The notes under the pieces were generated by a model that ran no database searches, was not told the origin of the DNA, and saw only the letters and a list, made by a program, of their open reading frames with translations. A stretch of 64,000 nt of DNA from Actinopolymorpha sp. NPDC004070. GTDB lineage: Bacteria > Actinomycetota > Actinomycetes > Propionibacteriales > Actinopolymorphaceae. A program made the position numbers and the translations under genes. The stretch is from NCBI RefSeq assembly GCF_040610475.1, contig NZ_JBEXMJ010000002.1, positions 341,541 to 405,540 of the forward strand. The letters are read 5' to 3'. Positions 31,767-39,664 of the stretch are shown here, in pieces; the first letter of the stretch is position 1, and each line of letters begins with the position of its first letter.

Positions 31767-32141
31767 GTGACCAGTACGAACGACATCCGGCGGTGGGCGA
31801 CCGCGTTGCCCGAGGTCGAGGAGACCGAACACTTCCGGTTCCACGTACCCGTCTTCAAGGTGCGTGGCCGGACCTTCGTCGGCATGGGCCAGGACAGCAC
31901 GACCGCCGTGTTCTGCGTCTGCGAGCAGGAGGCCTACGACGTCGCCGCGGCGGACCCGGCCACCTACGAGGCCCTCCGGCGGCCGGACGCGCGGAAGAGT
32001 TTCCTGGGCCTGCAGGTCCGTCTCGCTGACGTCTCCGCCGACCGTGTCCAGGCGCTCGTGGAAGAGGCGTGGCGTCAGCAGGCTCCGAAGCGCCTGGTGG
32101 CAGAGCACGACCGCAGCAGCTCCGCCGAGGCACCGAAGTGA
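31767..32141 (+). CDS. MmcQ/YjbR family protein
   Basis: A 124-residue protein with the MmcQ/YjbR (CyaY-like fold) pattern: RRWATALPEVEETEHFRFHVPVFKVRGRTFVGM near the start and a conserved C-terminal helix LVEEAWRQQAPKRL. The family is annotated as DNA-binding on structural grounds only. GTG 31767 is chosen as the first start at the conserved N-terminus. The stop overlaps the NUDIX start (GTGA). Confidence 0.82.
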   Translation: MTSTNDIRRWATALPEVEETEHFRFHVPVFKVRGRTFVGMGQDSTTAVFCVCEQEAYDVAAADPATYEALRRPDARKSFLGLQVRLADVSADRVQALVEEAWRQQAPKRLVAEHDRSSSAEAPK

Positions 32142-32743
32142 CCGCGGCCACGGCGTCACGGCAGCACCTGGTCGACCTGGTCGACAACATCTGCCCCTGG
32201 GACGAGACCGAGCGGGCACACCGGCAGACCGTCCTGGACTGGCTGGCCGGTGATGCCCCAATTCACCGGACCGCGAAACCGGACGTCCCCGACCCCCACC
32301 TGGTGAGCTACTTCGTCGTTCTCGACGAGACCCGGCTGGAGGTGCTGCTCGTCGCCCACCGCAAGGCCGGGCTCTGGCTGCCGTCCGGCGGTCATGTCGA
32401 ACCCGGCGAGGACCCGTGGCAGACGGTCGTACGAGAGTGCCGCGAGGAGCTGCGGGTCGCGGCGGCGCCCTCCCGGCTGCCCGGTCTCTCCGGCGACCGG
32501 CCGTTCTTCGTCACTGTGACCCGCACCCGCGGCGCCGGCCCGCACACCGACGTCAGTCTCTGGTACGTCCTCGGGCTGCCCAGGTCCGCGATCGTCTCCT
32601 ACGACGCGGCCGAGTTCGACGGCATCAGGTGGGTACGGGTGGACGAGGTCGGCGACGAGCCACCGGACGCCCTGGACCCGCACCTGCCCCGGTTCGCGGC
32701 CAAGCTGCTGTCAGCCGTACGACCTCTCGGTGGCTCGTCCTGA
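32138..32743 (+). CDS. NUDIX hydrolase
   Basis: A 201-residue protein with a complete Nudix box (GHVEPGEDPW, then REC and REEL: Gx5Ex7REUxEE). It follows a helical N-terminal region and the strand LEVLLVAHRKAGLWLPSGG. It hydrolyses a nucleoside diphosphate linked to another moiety; the substrate is unknown. Its start overlaps the MmcQ gene stop. Confidence 0.88.
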   Translation: MTAATASRQHLVDLVDNICPWDETERAHRQTVLDWLAGDAPIHRTAKPDVPDPHLVSYFVVLDETRLEVLLVAHRKAGLWLPSGGHVEPGEDPWQTVVRECREELRVAAAPSRLPGLSGDRPFFVTVTRTRGAGPHTDVSLWYVLGLPRSAIVSYDAAEFDGIRWVRVDEVGDEPPDALDPHLPRFAAKLLSAVRPLGGSS

Positions 32744-32758
32744 CCGGATGAGCGGCGG

Positions 32759-33301
32759 TCAGTGGAGGACGCGAAACCACAGGCACGTCGCCTGGGAGGT
32801 CGGCGACACGTCCATGCGTTCCAGCCGTACGTCCGTCCCACCGGGGTGCTCGAACAACCGAACGCCGTCACCGAGCAGCACCGGGGCCACGAACACCAGA
32901 ATCTCGTCCAGCAGGCCCGCCTCGACGCAGCCGTGGGCCGTCCGGGCGCCGAGCACGTTGACGTACTTCCCGCCGGCAGCGGCCTTCGCCTGAGCGGCCG
33001 CCTGCCGCAGGTCGGTCACGAACGTGACGCCCGGGACCGACCGATCCGGCGGCCGGTGCGTGAGGACCAACTGCGGCCCTTCCCACCCGCCGCCGAACGC
33101 CTTGCCCTCGGCTTCGGTGCCCCGGTGCGGGTCGTCCCCGCCGAAGGTGCGGTTGCCGACGAGCAGCGCGCCGATCCGGGGTATGAGCTGGTCGACGACC
33201 GGGTTCGGGCCGAGATGCCTGGTCAACCAGGACATGTCGCCTCCCGGCCCGGCGATGAAGCCGTCCAGCGACATGGTGCACGAGTACAACAGCCTGCTCA
33301 C
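32759..33301 (-). CDS. Dihydrofolate reductase-fold (RibD C-terminal) protein
   Basis: A 180-residue protein with the family start SRLLYSCTMSLDGFIAGPGGDMSWL. ALLVGNRTFGG follows, then a nucleotide-binding region ending VNVLGARTAHGCVEAGLLDEILVFVAPVLLGDGVRLF. It is likely an NADPH-dependent reductase of the YyaP/YqjY type; the substrate is unknown. GTG 33301 has GGAGG six bases upstream. It lies downstream of a sigma factor gene on the same strand. Confidence 0.85.
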   Translation of the reverse strand: MSRLLYSCTMSLDGFIAGPGGDMSWLTRHLGPNPVVDQLIPRIGALLVGNRTFGGDDPHRGTEAEGKAFGGGWEGPQLVLTHRPPDRSVPGVTFVTDLRQAAAQAKAAAGGKYVNVLGARTAHGCVEAGLLDEILVFVAPVLLGDGVRLFEHPGGTDVRLERMDVSPTSQATCLWFRVLH

Positions 33302-33462
33302 GAGCCGCCTCCGTTCGATGGTGCGTCCGCCCGGAGCTCGTGGAGGTCGTTCACTTCCCGGAGCTCGCCGCGGATGACCCTCGTTGAGACGGCGGACCGC
33401 GGACAAAGTGATCGGCGCCGACCGCGGTGCACGGCGTACGGTCGGCGGGCGGGCGGCCCGTG

Positions 33463-34551
33463 CTACCCGGTGAGGGAAGCGGGAAGCTCGAACGCCCGGA
33501 ACAACCCGCTGTCGTGGAAGGCGGTGATCTCCGCGATCCGGCCGTCCTCGATCCGCACCACCCCGATCGCGAACGCGCGGAAGGTGGAGTCGCCGCCATC
33601 GCGGACGTACGACGCCACCGCCGGCCGGCCGTTCGCCCGGGTGGGTAGCATCCGGAACCGTCCCACGTAGTTCGGCGAGCCGGCGTTCCAGCTCGCGGTC
33701 AACGCGGCGACGACGGTGTCCCGGCCCTGCAGCCACAGCGTCCACGGAGGCATCGTCGTCCGGACGTCGTCGGCGAGGAGTTCCGCCACCGCGGCGACAT
33801 CCGCGCGTTCGACCGCCAGCATGTAGCGGCGCAGCACCGCGCGCTCCTCGGCGGAGGGTTCTCGTGCAGCGACCCACTCCGACCGGCGCTCGGGCAACTG
33901 TTCCCGCATGGTGGTCCTGGCTCGCTGCAACGCACTGTTGACCCCGGCCAGGCTGCTCTCCAGGAGCGCCGCGGTCTGCTTCGCCGGCCAACCGAGTACG
34001 TCCCGCAGGACGAACACCGCTCGTTGCCGGGGTGGCAGATGCTGGATCGCTGCCAGGAACGCCAACTCCAGCGTCTCCCTGGCCTCGACGATGGCGTCCG
34101 GTTCGGCATCTCGCGGCGCCGCCGGACCTGCCGGCTCGACGAGAGAGCCGCCGCCCGCTCCGTCCCGCCGGCGGTCGGGGAACGGCTGCAGCCACGGCAG
34201 GTCGGTCCGTGGCGGCGGCAGCGCGTCCCCGGCGTCGGACGGCCGGCTCAGATGGTGCGGGAGCACCCGGCGGGCGCGGCCGTCCAGCGCATCGAGGCAC
34301 GCGTTGGTCGCGATGCGGTACAGCCAGGCGCGCAGACTCGATCGGCCCGCGAAGTCGCCGATGCCCTTCCAGGCGCGCAGGAAGGTCTCCTGAACGAGAT
34401 CTTCGGCCTCGTCGAACGAGCCCAGCATGCGGTAGCAGTGCACCCGGAGCTCACGCCGATGCGGCTCGACCAGGGCGACGAACGCCGCCTCGTCGCCGGA
34501 TCGCGCGGCAGCCAGGGTCTGCTGCTGCAGGTCCGTCGACGCGGCGTCCAT
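33463..34551 (-). CDS. Large ECF-type sigma factor with a SnoaL-like C-terminal domain
   Basis: A 362-residue protein. Sigma region 2 (about 15-85, DEAEDLVQETFLRAWKG) and region 4 (about 170-225, LPPRQRAVFVLRDVLGWPAKQTAALLESSLAGVNSALQRAR) are followed by a ~130-residue NTF2/SnoaL-like domain (about 235-355). This is the architecture of ECF factors whose C-terminal domain replaces a separate anti-sigma factor. ATG 34551. The downstream reductase gene may be a target; that is inference. Confidence 0.85.
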   Translation of the reverse strand: MDAASTDLQQQTLAAARSGDEAAFVALVEPHRRELRVHCYRMLGSFDEAEDLVQETFLRAWKGIGDFAGRSSLRAWLYRIATNACLDALDGRARRVLPHHLSRPSDAGDALPPPRTDLPWLQPFPDRRRDGAGGGSLVEPAGPAAPRDAEPDAIVEARETLELAFLAAIQHLPPRQRAVFVLRDVLGWPAKQTAALLESSLAGVNSALQRARTTMREQLPERRSEWVAAREPSAEERAVLRRYMLAVERADVAAVAELLADDVRTTMPPWTLWLQGRDTVVAALTASWNAGSPNYVGRFRMLPTRANGRPAVASYVRDGGDSTFRAFAIGVVRIEDGRIAEITAFHDSGLFRAFELPASLTG

Positions 34552-34610
34552 GCGTTCACGCTAGCGCCACGCCCGAGCCGGTCATGCGTTCTGTGTGGTC
34601 CCGCGGCTCG

Positions 34611-35186
34611 TCACAGGACGATGTCGTCGACACGGACGTCGATCGCGTTCAACTCCAGGCCGAGTTGCCGGCGGGCGGCAGCCCGCACCGCCTTCCGAAC
34701 GCGTTCGACGATCAGCGACACCGGTGTGCGCTGCCGCAGAGTGAGGTTGATCTGCAGTGTCGTCGGGTCGGCACGGTCGGGGAAGTGGCAGCGGTTGACC
34801 GAGACACCAGCGACCTCGCTCGCGGCCGCGGCCAGCACCGTGGCGGCCGCGTGTTCGGTGATGGCGAGGTGCAGGGGGTGTTCGGCCGGCAGTGGCAGTC
34901 GCCAGCTTCGGCTGCGGGTGGCGTGGATGCGGGCCATGATCGAGTCGACGAACCCGGGTGGGGGCTCGGCAGGCTCGTCCCGCAACAGTTCGGTGGCCTG
35001 GAGCACGGGTGCGAACTCCGCCGCGGCGCCCCGGCAGTGCGGGCAGGACAGTTCGTGGTCGTCCAGGCCGCCACCGGTCAGGTGGTCGTACACCGTGCCC
35101 GTGTCGCGGCCGCACGGGAGCACCTCCTCGCGCCGGTCCCGGTCGGGCTGCGGAGGCGTGTTGCCGTCGGGATGGTCTATCGCCAT
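34611..35186 (-). CDS. Anti-sigma factor candidate: zinc-finger motif joined to an Asp23-like domain
   Basis: A 191-residue protein. Residues 20-60 contain His44-x3-Cys48-x2-Cys51 (HELSCPHC), the zinc-binding anti-sigma motif. The C-terminal part (about 103-190) reads like an Asp23/Gls24 domain: HAAATVLAAAASEVAGVSVNRC, then a strand and helix rich in Arg. There is no membrane segment. It overlaps the upstream sigma gene by 10 bases and is divergent from the Asp23/AmaP operon. This suggests it senses or mimics Asp23 proteins to control the sigma factor. That mechanism is inferred. Confidence 0.7.
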   Translation of the reverse strand: MAIDHPDGNTPPQPDRDRREEVLPCGRDTGTVYDHLTGGGLDDHELSCPHCRGAAAEFAPVLQATELLRDEPAEPPPGFVDSIMARIHATRSRSWRLPLPAEHPLHLAITEHAAATVLAAAASEVAGVSVNRCHFPDRADPTTLQINLTLRQRTPVSLIVERVRKAVRAAARRQLGLELNAIDVRVDDIVL

Positions 35187-35734
35187 GGTTTCAGCTCCCT
35201 GGCGAGTCGGACGCGGGCGCGATGAATGCGTCCCCGAACCGCATCGGGTCCGATTCCCGTGACCTCGGCGATCTCGTCATAGGAGAGCCCCTCCAACTCT
35301 CGTAACACCCAGCATGCCCGTTGCTCCGGCGTGAGCAGCCCGAGGGCCGCCTGAAGGGCGGCGAGCAGGTCGGCGACGAGGATCTGCTGCTCGGGATTGC
35401 CGCTAGCCGAAGGCGGAAGCCTGACATGTTCATGATCGAGCTCGGCATCGGGGTGGGCGCGGCGGCTGCGTACTGCCTGGAGGGCGGCGGTGGTGACGAT
35501 GCGGTAGAGCCAGGCGGCGAAGGCCTGGTCCACCCGGATCCGGTCGAGGCGGCGCCAGGCCGTGATGAACGCCTCCTGGGCGACGTCCTGGGCCGTGTCC
35601 GGGTCGCCAAGGATGCGCAGCGCGATCCGGTAGGCCGGGCCGGAGTAGCGGCGTACGAGCTGGGCGAACGCCGTCGTGTCGCCGATCCGCGCTCGCGCCA
35701 CGAGAGTGTCGTCGGCGGGCGCGGACGTCGTCAC
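35177..35734 (-). CDS. ECF RNA polymerase sigma factor
   Basis: A 185-residue sigma factor with region 2 (DPDTAQDVAQEAFITAWRRLD) and region 4 (LTPEQRACWVLRELEGLSYDEIAEVTGIGPDAVRGRIHRAR). The GTG at 35734 has only a weak GGGGTG upstream. It is co-translated with the zinc-finger/Asp23 hybrid. It lies back-to-back with the Asp23 operon, which is the obvious candidate regulon; no ECF promoter could be convincingly matched. Confidence 0.9.
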   Translation of the reverse strand: MTTSAPADDTLVARARIGDTTAFAQLVRRYSGPAYRIALRILGDPDTAQDVAQEAFITAWRRLDRIRVDQAFAAWLYRIVTTAALQAVRSRRAHPDAELDHEHVRLPPSASGNPEQQILVADLLAALQAALGLLTPEQRACWVLRELEGLSYDEIAEVTGIGPDAVRGRIHRARVRLARELKPWR

Positions 35735-36009
35735 CTGGTCACCCCGCCACGGGGAGCGTCCGGATAACTGTGACCCAGATCACGTGACAACCCCCGTGAG
35801 GAGAAGGGACCCCGGAACATCTTCGCTAGGTATATCGGCCCGTCTGATTAGTCGCAAAGCGGTGGTCACCTCGAGCAGGCGCCAGGTGAACGCCTCGTCG
35901 GACGGGTTTCGACAGACGTATGGAACGCACAACACACGCACGGACGAGGCACTACTCCGGGCATTGCACCCGGACGCACGTGGTGTCCAGGCTCGGACGA
36001 GAGGCGAAC

Positions 36010-36501
36010 ATGACTGCGCAGACGAACGACAAGAAGACCCCCACCGCCGGCGAGTCCAACGGACCGTCCACCGGCGCGGTGGCCACCCGCTCCGGCACCG
36101 ACCTGGCCGGCAGCGGTGGCCGCACCGTGATCGCGGACGCCGTGGTCGCGAAGATCGTCGGCATGGCCACCCGTGAGGTCCGCGGCGTCTACGCCATGGG
36201 CGCGGGCATCTCCCGCGCGTTCGGCGCGGTACGCGAGCGGATCGGCGGGTCGACCTCCACCGTCACCCAGGGCGTCGCGGTCGAGGTGGGCGAACGCCAG
36301 GCTGCCATCGACCTGGACGTCGTGGTCGAGTACGGCGTCTCCATCCCCGACCTCGCCGCGGGCATCCGCCGCAACGTCGTCGGTGCCGTGGAGAAGTTGT
36401 GCGGGCTCGAGGTGACCGAGGTCAACATCACGGTCGGTGACATTCACCTGCCGGGTGACCAGGAGTCCAACGAAGCTCCCGAGCAGCCCCGGGTCCAGTG
36501 A
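36010..36501 (+). CDS. Asp23/Gls24 family envelope stress protein
   Basis: A 163-residue protein with a full Asp23 domain (about 40-145). It includes IADAVVAKIVGMATREVRGVYAMG, VEVGERQAAIDLDVVVEYGVSIPDLAAGIRRNV and GLEVTEVNITVGDIHLP. In firmicutes Asp23 is an abundant soluble protein held at the membrane by AmaP, which is also encoded in this operon. ATG 36010 follows GAGAGGCG. The stop overlaps the next start (GTGA). Confidence 0.9.
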   Translation: MTAQTNDKKTPTAGESNGPSTGAVATRSGTDLAGSGGRTVIADAVVAKIVGMATREVRGVYAMGAGISRAFGAVRERIGGSTSTVTQGVAVEVGERQAAIDLDVVVEYGVSIPDLAAGIRRNVVGAVEKLCGLEVTEVNITVGDIHLPGDQESNEAPEQPRVQ

Positions 36502-36980
36502 GCCGGCCGGCGGCTGAGTCGGTCGGCACCGAGTCGATCACCGAGTCGATCACCGAGTCGGTCGGCACCGAATCGGCTCACGTCGAACCGCGAACCGTCG
36601 AGTCGCCCGGCACCGAGCCCGTCGACGCGGGCCGGTTGGCGGACCGGATCGCCGCGGCGGTCACGGCCTGTCCGGACGTGGCCCGGCTCAGCGCCGGGCC
36701 CGTCGCCACCTACCTGCCAGGGCGCTCGGTGCCCGGAGTCGCGGTGCGCGACGAGGAGATCCGGGTGGCCGTGGTGGCGCGGTACGGGCGGCCGTTGGCC
36801 GAGATCGCCGAGCAGGTACGCGCAGCGGTCGCTCCGCTCGTACCCGCCCGTCGGGTCGACGTGACGATCGACGACCTGGCGATCGGTGACGAGGAGTACG
36901 ACCAGCCACCGGCGCCGGCCCCGGCAAGCGGGGTGGCGGTAGGCGGGGACGGTGAGGGAGGGGGTCCGGGCGTCGCATGA
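36498..36980 (+). CDS. Asp23-like protein of the envelope-stress operon
   Basis: A 160-residue protein. The first ~45 residues are a Thr/Glu/Ser repeat (ESITESITESVGTES) encoded by short DNA repeats at 36517-36580. The core (about 46-135) resembles a shortened Asp23 domain (LADRIAAAVTACPDVARLSAGPVATYL, EEIRVAVVARYGRPLAEIAEQVRAAVAPL). The C-terminus is Gly/Pro-rich. It overlaps both neighbours (GTGA before, ATGA after), indicating tight translational coupling. The family assignment rests on context and strand-helix pattern. Confidence 0.72.
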   Translation: MSRPAAESVGTESITESITESVGTESAHVEPRTVESPGTEPVDAGRLADRIAAAVTACPDVARLSAGPVATYLPGRSVPGVAVRDEEIRVAVVARYGRPLAEIAEQVRAAVAPLVPARRVDVTIDDLAIGDEEYDQPPAPAPASGVAVGGDGEGGGPGVA

Positions 36981-37264
36981 GCTCGGACCCTCCCACCACC
37001 CGCACCCGTGCGGAGCGCAGCGCGTTCCGCGCCTGGGTGCGTACGCACCACCCGGACGTGGGCGGTGACCACGCCGAGTTCGTCGCCGGACTGGAGCGGA
37101 TACGGGCCGGCCGCCGCCTCCCGTCGGCACGTACGCCGTCACCGGGAGCGGGGGCGAACGCGGCGCGGGTCGACGACGTGAGCACGTTCCGCCGACGGGG
37201 CGGACTGTGGCTTCTGATCCGGTGGTGGCGACGCATGCGCTGCCGGGAACCCCGGGTGCGGTGA
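36977..37264 (+). CDS. Small J-domain-like protein with an HPD motif
   Basis: A 95-residue basic protein whose N-terminal half reads RAERSAFRAWVRTHHPDVGGDHAEFVAGLERIR. This matches the second and third helices of a DnaJ domain with the HPD tripeptide. The first helix is absent or very short. The C-terminal half is basic with a Trp-rich end. If it stimulates a Hsp70 it would link the Asp23 operon to chaperones. This is inference, and the resemblance is short. Confidence 0.6.
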   Translation: MSSDPPTTRTRAERSAFRAWVRTHHPDVGGDHAEFVAGLERIRAGRRLPSARTPSPGAGANAARVDDVSTFRRRGGLWLLIRWWRRMRCREPRVR

Positions 37265-37304
37265 CGCGTTCGCGGGACTACTGATCGAAAGGGTGTGGCC
37301 TTCG

Positions 37305-37496
37305 ATGGATGAGACGCGCTGGTGGCCGATGATCGGCCTGGCGTTCGGTACGGCAGTGGGATTCGCGGGGGCGTTCGGCGGGTTCTCGGCGTTCCTGATC
37401 GTGGCGGTGCTCGGTCTGCTCGGCCTGCTGGTCGGCCGGGCACTCACCGGAGACCTCGACGTGGGTGCGTTGCTGGGTAGCCGGAGGCGGTCGTGA
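37305..37496 (+). CDS. DUF2273-type small membrane protein
   Basis: A 63-residue protein made almost entirely of two membrane segments (about 7-28 and 29-48), ending GALLGSRRRS. It matches the small DUF2273 proteins that accompany Asp23 genes. ATG 37305 is preceded by AAAGGG at 37288-37293. Its stop overlaps the next start (GTGA). Confidence 0.75.
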   Translation: MDETRWWPMIGLAFGTAVGFAGAFGGFSAFLIVAVLGLLGLLVGRALTGDLDVGALLGSRRRS

Positions 37497-37930
37497 CCGT
37501 CACCGAGGCGCCGGTGGACCGCCCACCGGAGTCGCCGTCCGGCACAGGGGACCGGACGGAGACGCTGGGTCCACCGGAGTCACGGGGGCGTACCCAGATC
37601 GCCGGCCGCGTCCTCGAACGCATCGCAGGTCAGGCACTCACCGAGATCGACCAGGCCGGCGGAGCCAGTCGGAGGGTGCTCGGTGTGCCTCTGGGCCGCG
37701 ACGACCTCGACTCCGGGCCGCAGGTGTCGGCGCACGTCGACGGCGCCCTGGCCACCGTACGCATGAACGTCTCGGTGGTCTATCCCGCGCCGGTGCGCGA
37801 GGTGACCCGGAACCTCCGTACCCACGTGATGGAACGGATCTCCGGACTCACCGGGATCCAGGTGCGCCAGGTCGACATCGACGTCGCGCACCTCGTACCC
37901 CCGGCCGAGCACGGTAGGAGGGTGTTGTGA
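37493..37930 (+). CDS. Asp23/Gls24 family protein (second copy)
   Basis: A 145-residue protein with a disordered ~30-residue start. A compact Asp23 domain follows (RTQIAGRVLERIAGQALTEIDQAGGASRRVLG, HVDGALATVRMNVSVVYPAPVREVTRNLRTHVMERIS, GIQVRQVDIDVAHL). It overlaps both neighbouring genes by four bases. Confidence 0.85.
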   Translation: MTVTEAPVDRPPESPSGTGDRTETLGPPESRGRTQIAGRVLERIAGQALTEIDQAGGASRRVLGVPLGRDDLDSGPQVSAHVDGALATVRMNVSVVYPAPVREVTRNLRTHVMERISGLTGIQVRQVDIDVAHLVPPAEHGRRVL

Positions 37931-38571
37931 GCGCGTCCACGGAGCAGATCCGCACTGCGGACACGGCCGACTGGCCGATCCCGCCACCGCCGCCCACCGG
38001 TACTGGTGACCGTAGGACGCTCCGCCGGGCCACCCACGTGTTCCGTCCCCGCCGGGTGGTGCCGGCCACGATCGTCGCGCTCGTGCTCGCGGTGGTGGCA
38101 GCTCTGGTGGCCGTCGAGGTGATCGGCGGCCTGTTCGGGTCACCACCCGGTCTGCTGCCGGTCGACAGGCTGAGCTCGCTGGGCCGGCAAACCCACTGGA
38201 ACGACTCGCTGACGTTCACGGTCTGCGGCCTCGGCGTCCTGCTCGGACTGCTGTTGCTGTTCCTCGCGCTGAAGCCCGGCCGCCCGCGTGCGGTGGTGCT
38301 GACGTCCTCGGATCCCCAGGTCGTGATGGGAATCGAGTCCGCGGGGATGAGCAGGCACCTCGCCCGGGCGGCGGAGTCGGTGCCCGGAGTCTCCTCGGCC
38401 CAGGTCGCCGTCAGCGCCCGCAAGGTGCGGGTGGCCGCGTCGAGTTCCCTCCGCGACACCGCGGGCCTGGACGAGCAGATCCGTGCGGCCGTCACCGAAC
38501 GCGTCGACGAACTCGCACCGATGGCTGGTCGCCCGCACGTCCGGGTCTCCGTTCGCCGCAGACAGGACTGA
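37927..38571 (+). CDS. DUF6286-type membrane protein of the Asp23 operon
   Basis: A 214-residue protein with a Pro-rich cytoplasmic start, two membrane segments (about 46-70 and 97-118) and a C-terminal alpha/beta domain (about 125-210). This domain (RHLARAAESVPGVSSAQVAVSARKVRVAASSS) echoes the Asp23 fold pattern. Actinobacterial Asp23 operons regularly carry this protein. The function is unknown. Confidence 0.75.
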   Translation: MSASTEQIRTADTADWPIPPPPPTGTGDRRTLRRATHVFRPRRVVPATIVALVLAVVAALVAVEVIGGLFGSPPGLLPVDRLSSLGRQTHWNDSLTFTVCGLGVLLGLLLLFLALKPGRPRAVVLTSSDPQVVMGIESAGMSRHLARAAESVPGVSSAQVAVSARKVRVAASSSLRDTAGLDEQIRAAVTERVDELAPMAGRPHVRVSVRRRQD

Positions 38572-38576
38572 GTGAG

Positions 38577-39143
38577 ATGACCACGAGGAATCGTCGTACC
38601 GCCCGAAGGAACCGCGTGGGGCTCGCCCTGGTCGGGCTGGTCCTGCTGCTGGCCGGCGCGGCTGGGCTGGCGCGCGGGCTGAACCTCCTCCCCCGCGTCT
38701 TCGGATCGGCCTCCACGCCGGTGATCGATGTGGGGACCACCCGGTTCGTCGTGGAGCAGAAGTGGTTCTGGCCCGCGCTCGCCGTGGTCGCGATCGTGCT
38801 GGCACTGCTGGGGCTGTGGTGGCTGGCCAGCCAGACCCGGGTCGACAGCCTGCGCAACCTCCGCCTCGAACCCGACCCGCGGCAGGGGGTGACGAACCTC
38901 CCCGGCAGGGCGGTCACCGCGGCGATCGAGAACGACCTCGCCGACAGTCCGTACCTCCACCGTGGCCACGCCCAGCTGACCGGTTCGTCGTCGCATCCTC
39001 GGCTGCACCTGCACGTGGTCCTGGACCGCGACGCGGACCCGGCGGCGGCGCGGGTCCGGATCGACCAGGCGCTGTCCCGGGCGCGGCAGGCCGTCGAGCT
39101 GGACGAGCTCCCGACGACGGTGGAGCTGACCGCGCGGCGCTGA
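38577..39143 (+). CDS. amaP: Alkaline shock response membrane anchor protein AmaP
   Basis: A 188-residue protein with two membrane segments (about 14-35 and 63-85), separated by an extracytoplasmic loop. A C-terminal Asp23-like domain follows (about 105-185, GRAVTAAIENDLADSPYLHRGHAQL onward). AmaP anchors Asp23 to the membrane. It is the last gene of the operon; ATG 38577 starts 5 bases after the preceding stop. Confidence 0.82.
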   Translation: MTTRNRRTARRNRVGLALVGLVLLLAGAAGLARGLNLLPRVFGSASTPVIDVGTTRFVVEQKWFWPALAVVAIVLALLGLWWLASQTRVDSLRNLRLEPDPRQGVTNLPGRAVTAAIENDLADSPYLHRGHAQLTGSSSHPRLHLHVVLDRDADPAAARVRIDQALSRARQAVELDELPTTVELTARR

Positions 39144-39253
39144 CGGCGCCCACGTCCTCGGCGTCCGGACCCGTGTGGCCTGTCGGTGGGCGGCGCTAGT
39201 GTCCGGCGGCACCGGGCCGAAACCCGCGTGCCCGGTTGCCGAGGGAGGTAGAC

Positions 39254-39628
39254 ATGACCGAGCGACCCCGCATGCACGTCACGGCCACCGTGCTGGAGTC
39301 CTCCGACGCGCAGGCGCTCTCGGCCTTCTACGTCCGGTTGCTGGGCTGGAAGGTCGTGCAGGACGAGCCGCACTGGGTGCGCCTGGACCGCGAGGACGGT
39401 GGCGCCGCCCTGTCGTTCCAGACCGAACCCGCTTACGTCCGGCCGACGTGGCCCGCCACCGAGGGAGCGCAGCAGATGATGGCGCACCTCGACATCAACG
39501 TCGACGACCTCGAGGTGGCCGGCGCCCACGCGGAGGCGGCCGGCGCGACGCTTGCCGACTACCAGCCGCAGGACGACGTACGCGTGTATCTCGATCCCGC
39601 CGGCCACCCCTTCTGCCTTTACCTCTAG
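39254..39628 (+). CDS. VOC-fold glyoxalase/bleomycin-resistance-like protein
   Basis: A 124-residue protein with the two beta-alpha-beta-beta-beta modules of the VOC superfamily. It starts MHVTATVLESSDAQALSAFYVRLLGW and ends with VRVYLDPAGHPFCLYL. Such proteins use a bound metal for isomerase, dioxygenase or drug-binding roles; none is indicated here. ATG 39254 has GGGAGGT upstream. Confidence 0.85.
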   Translation: MTERPRMHVTATVLESSDAQALSAFYVRLLGWKVVQDEPHWVRLDREDGGAALSFQTEPAYVRPTWPATEGAQQMMAHLDINVDDLEVAGAHAEAAGATLADYQPQDDVRVYLDPAGHPFCLYL

Positions 39629-39664
39629 CGCTGCGCCTGCGTCCGGCTGGACGGCCGGGGGCGC

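Noticed and set aside
35780..35787. TCACGTGA palindrome upstream of the Asp23 operon
   Set aside because: It has only the central eight bases of parS; flanking bases do not match GTTTCACGTGAAAC.
35814..35845. GGAAC followed by CGTCT as an ECF-sigma promoter for the Asp23 operon
   Set aside because: The spacing of about 22 bases is too long for a standard ECF promoter (16-18), so I did not annotate it.
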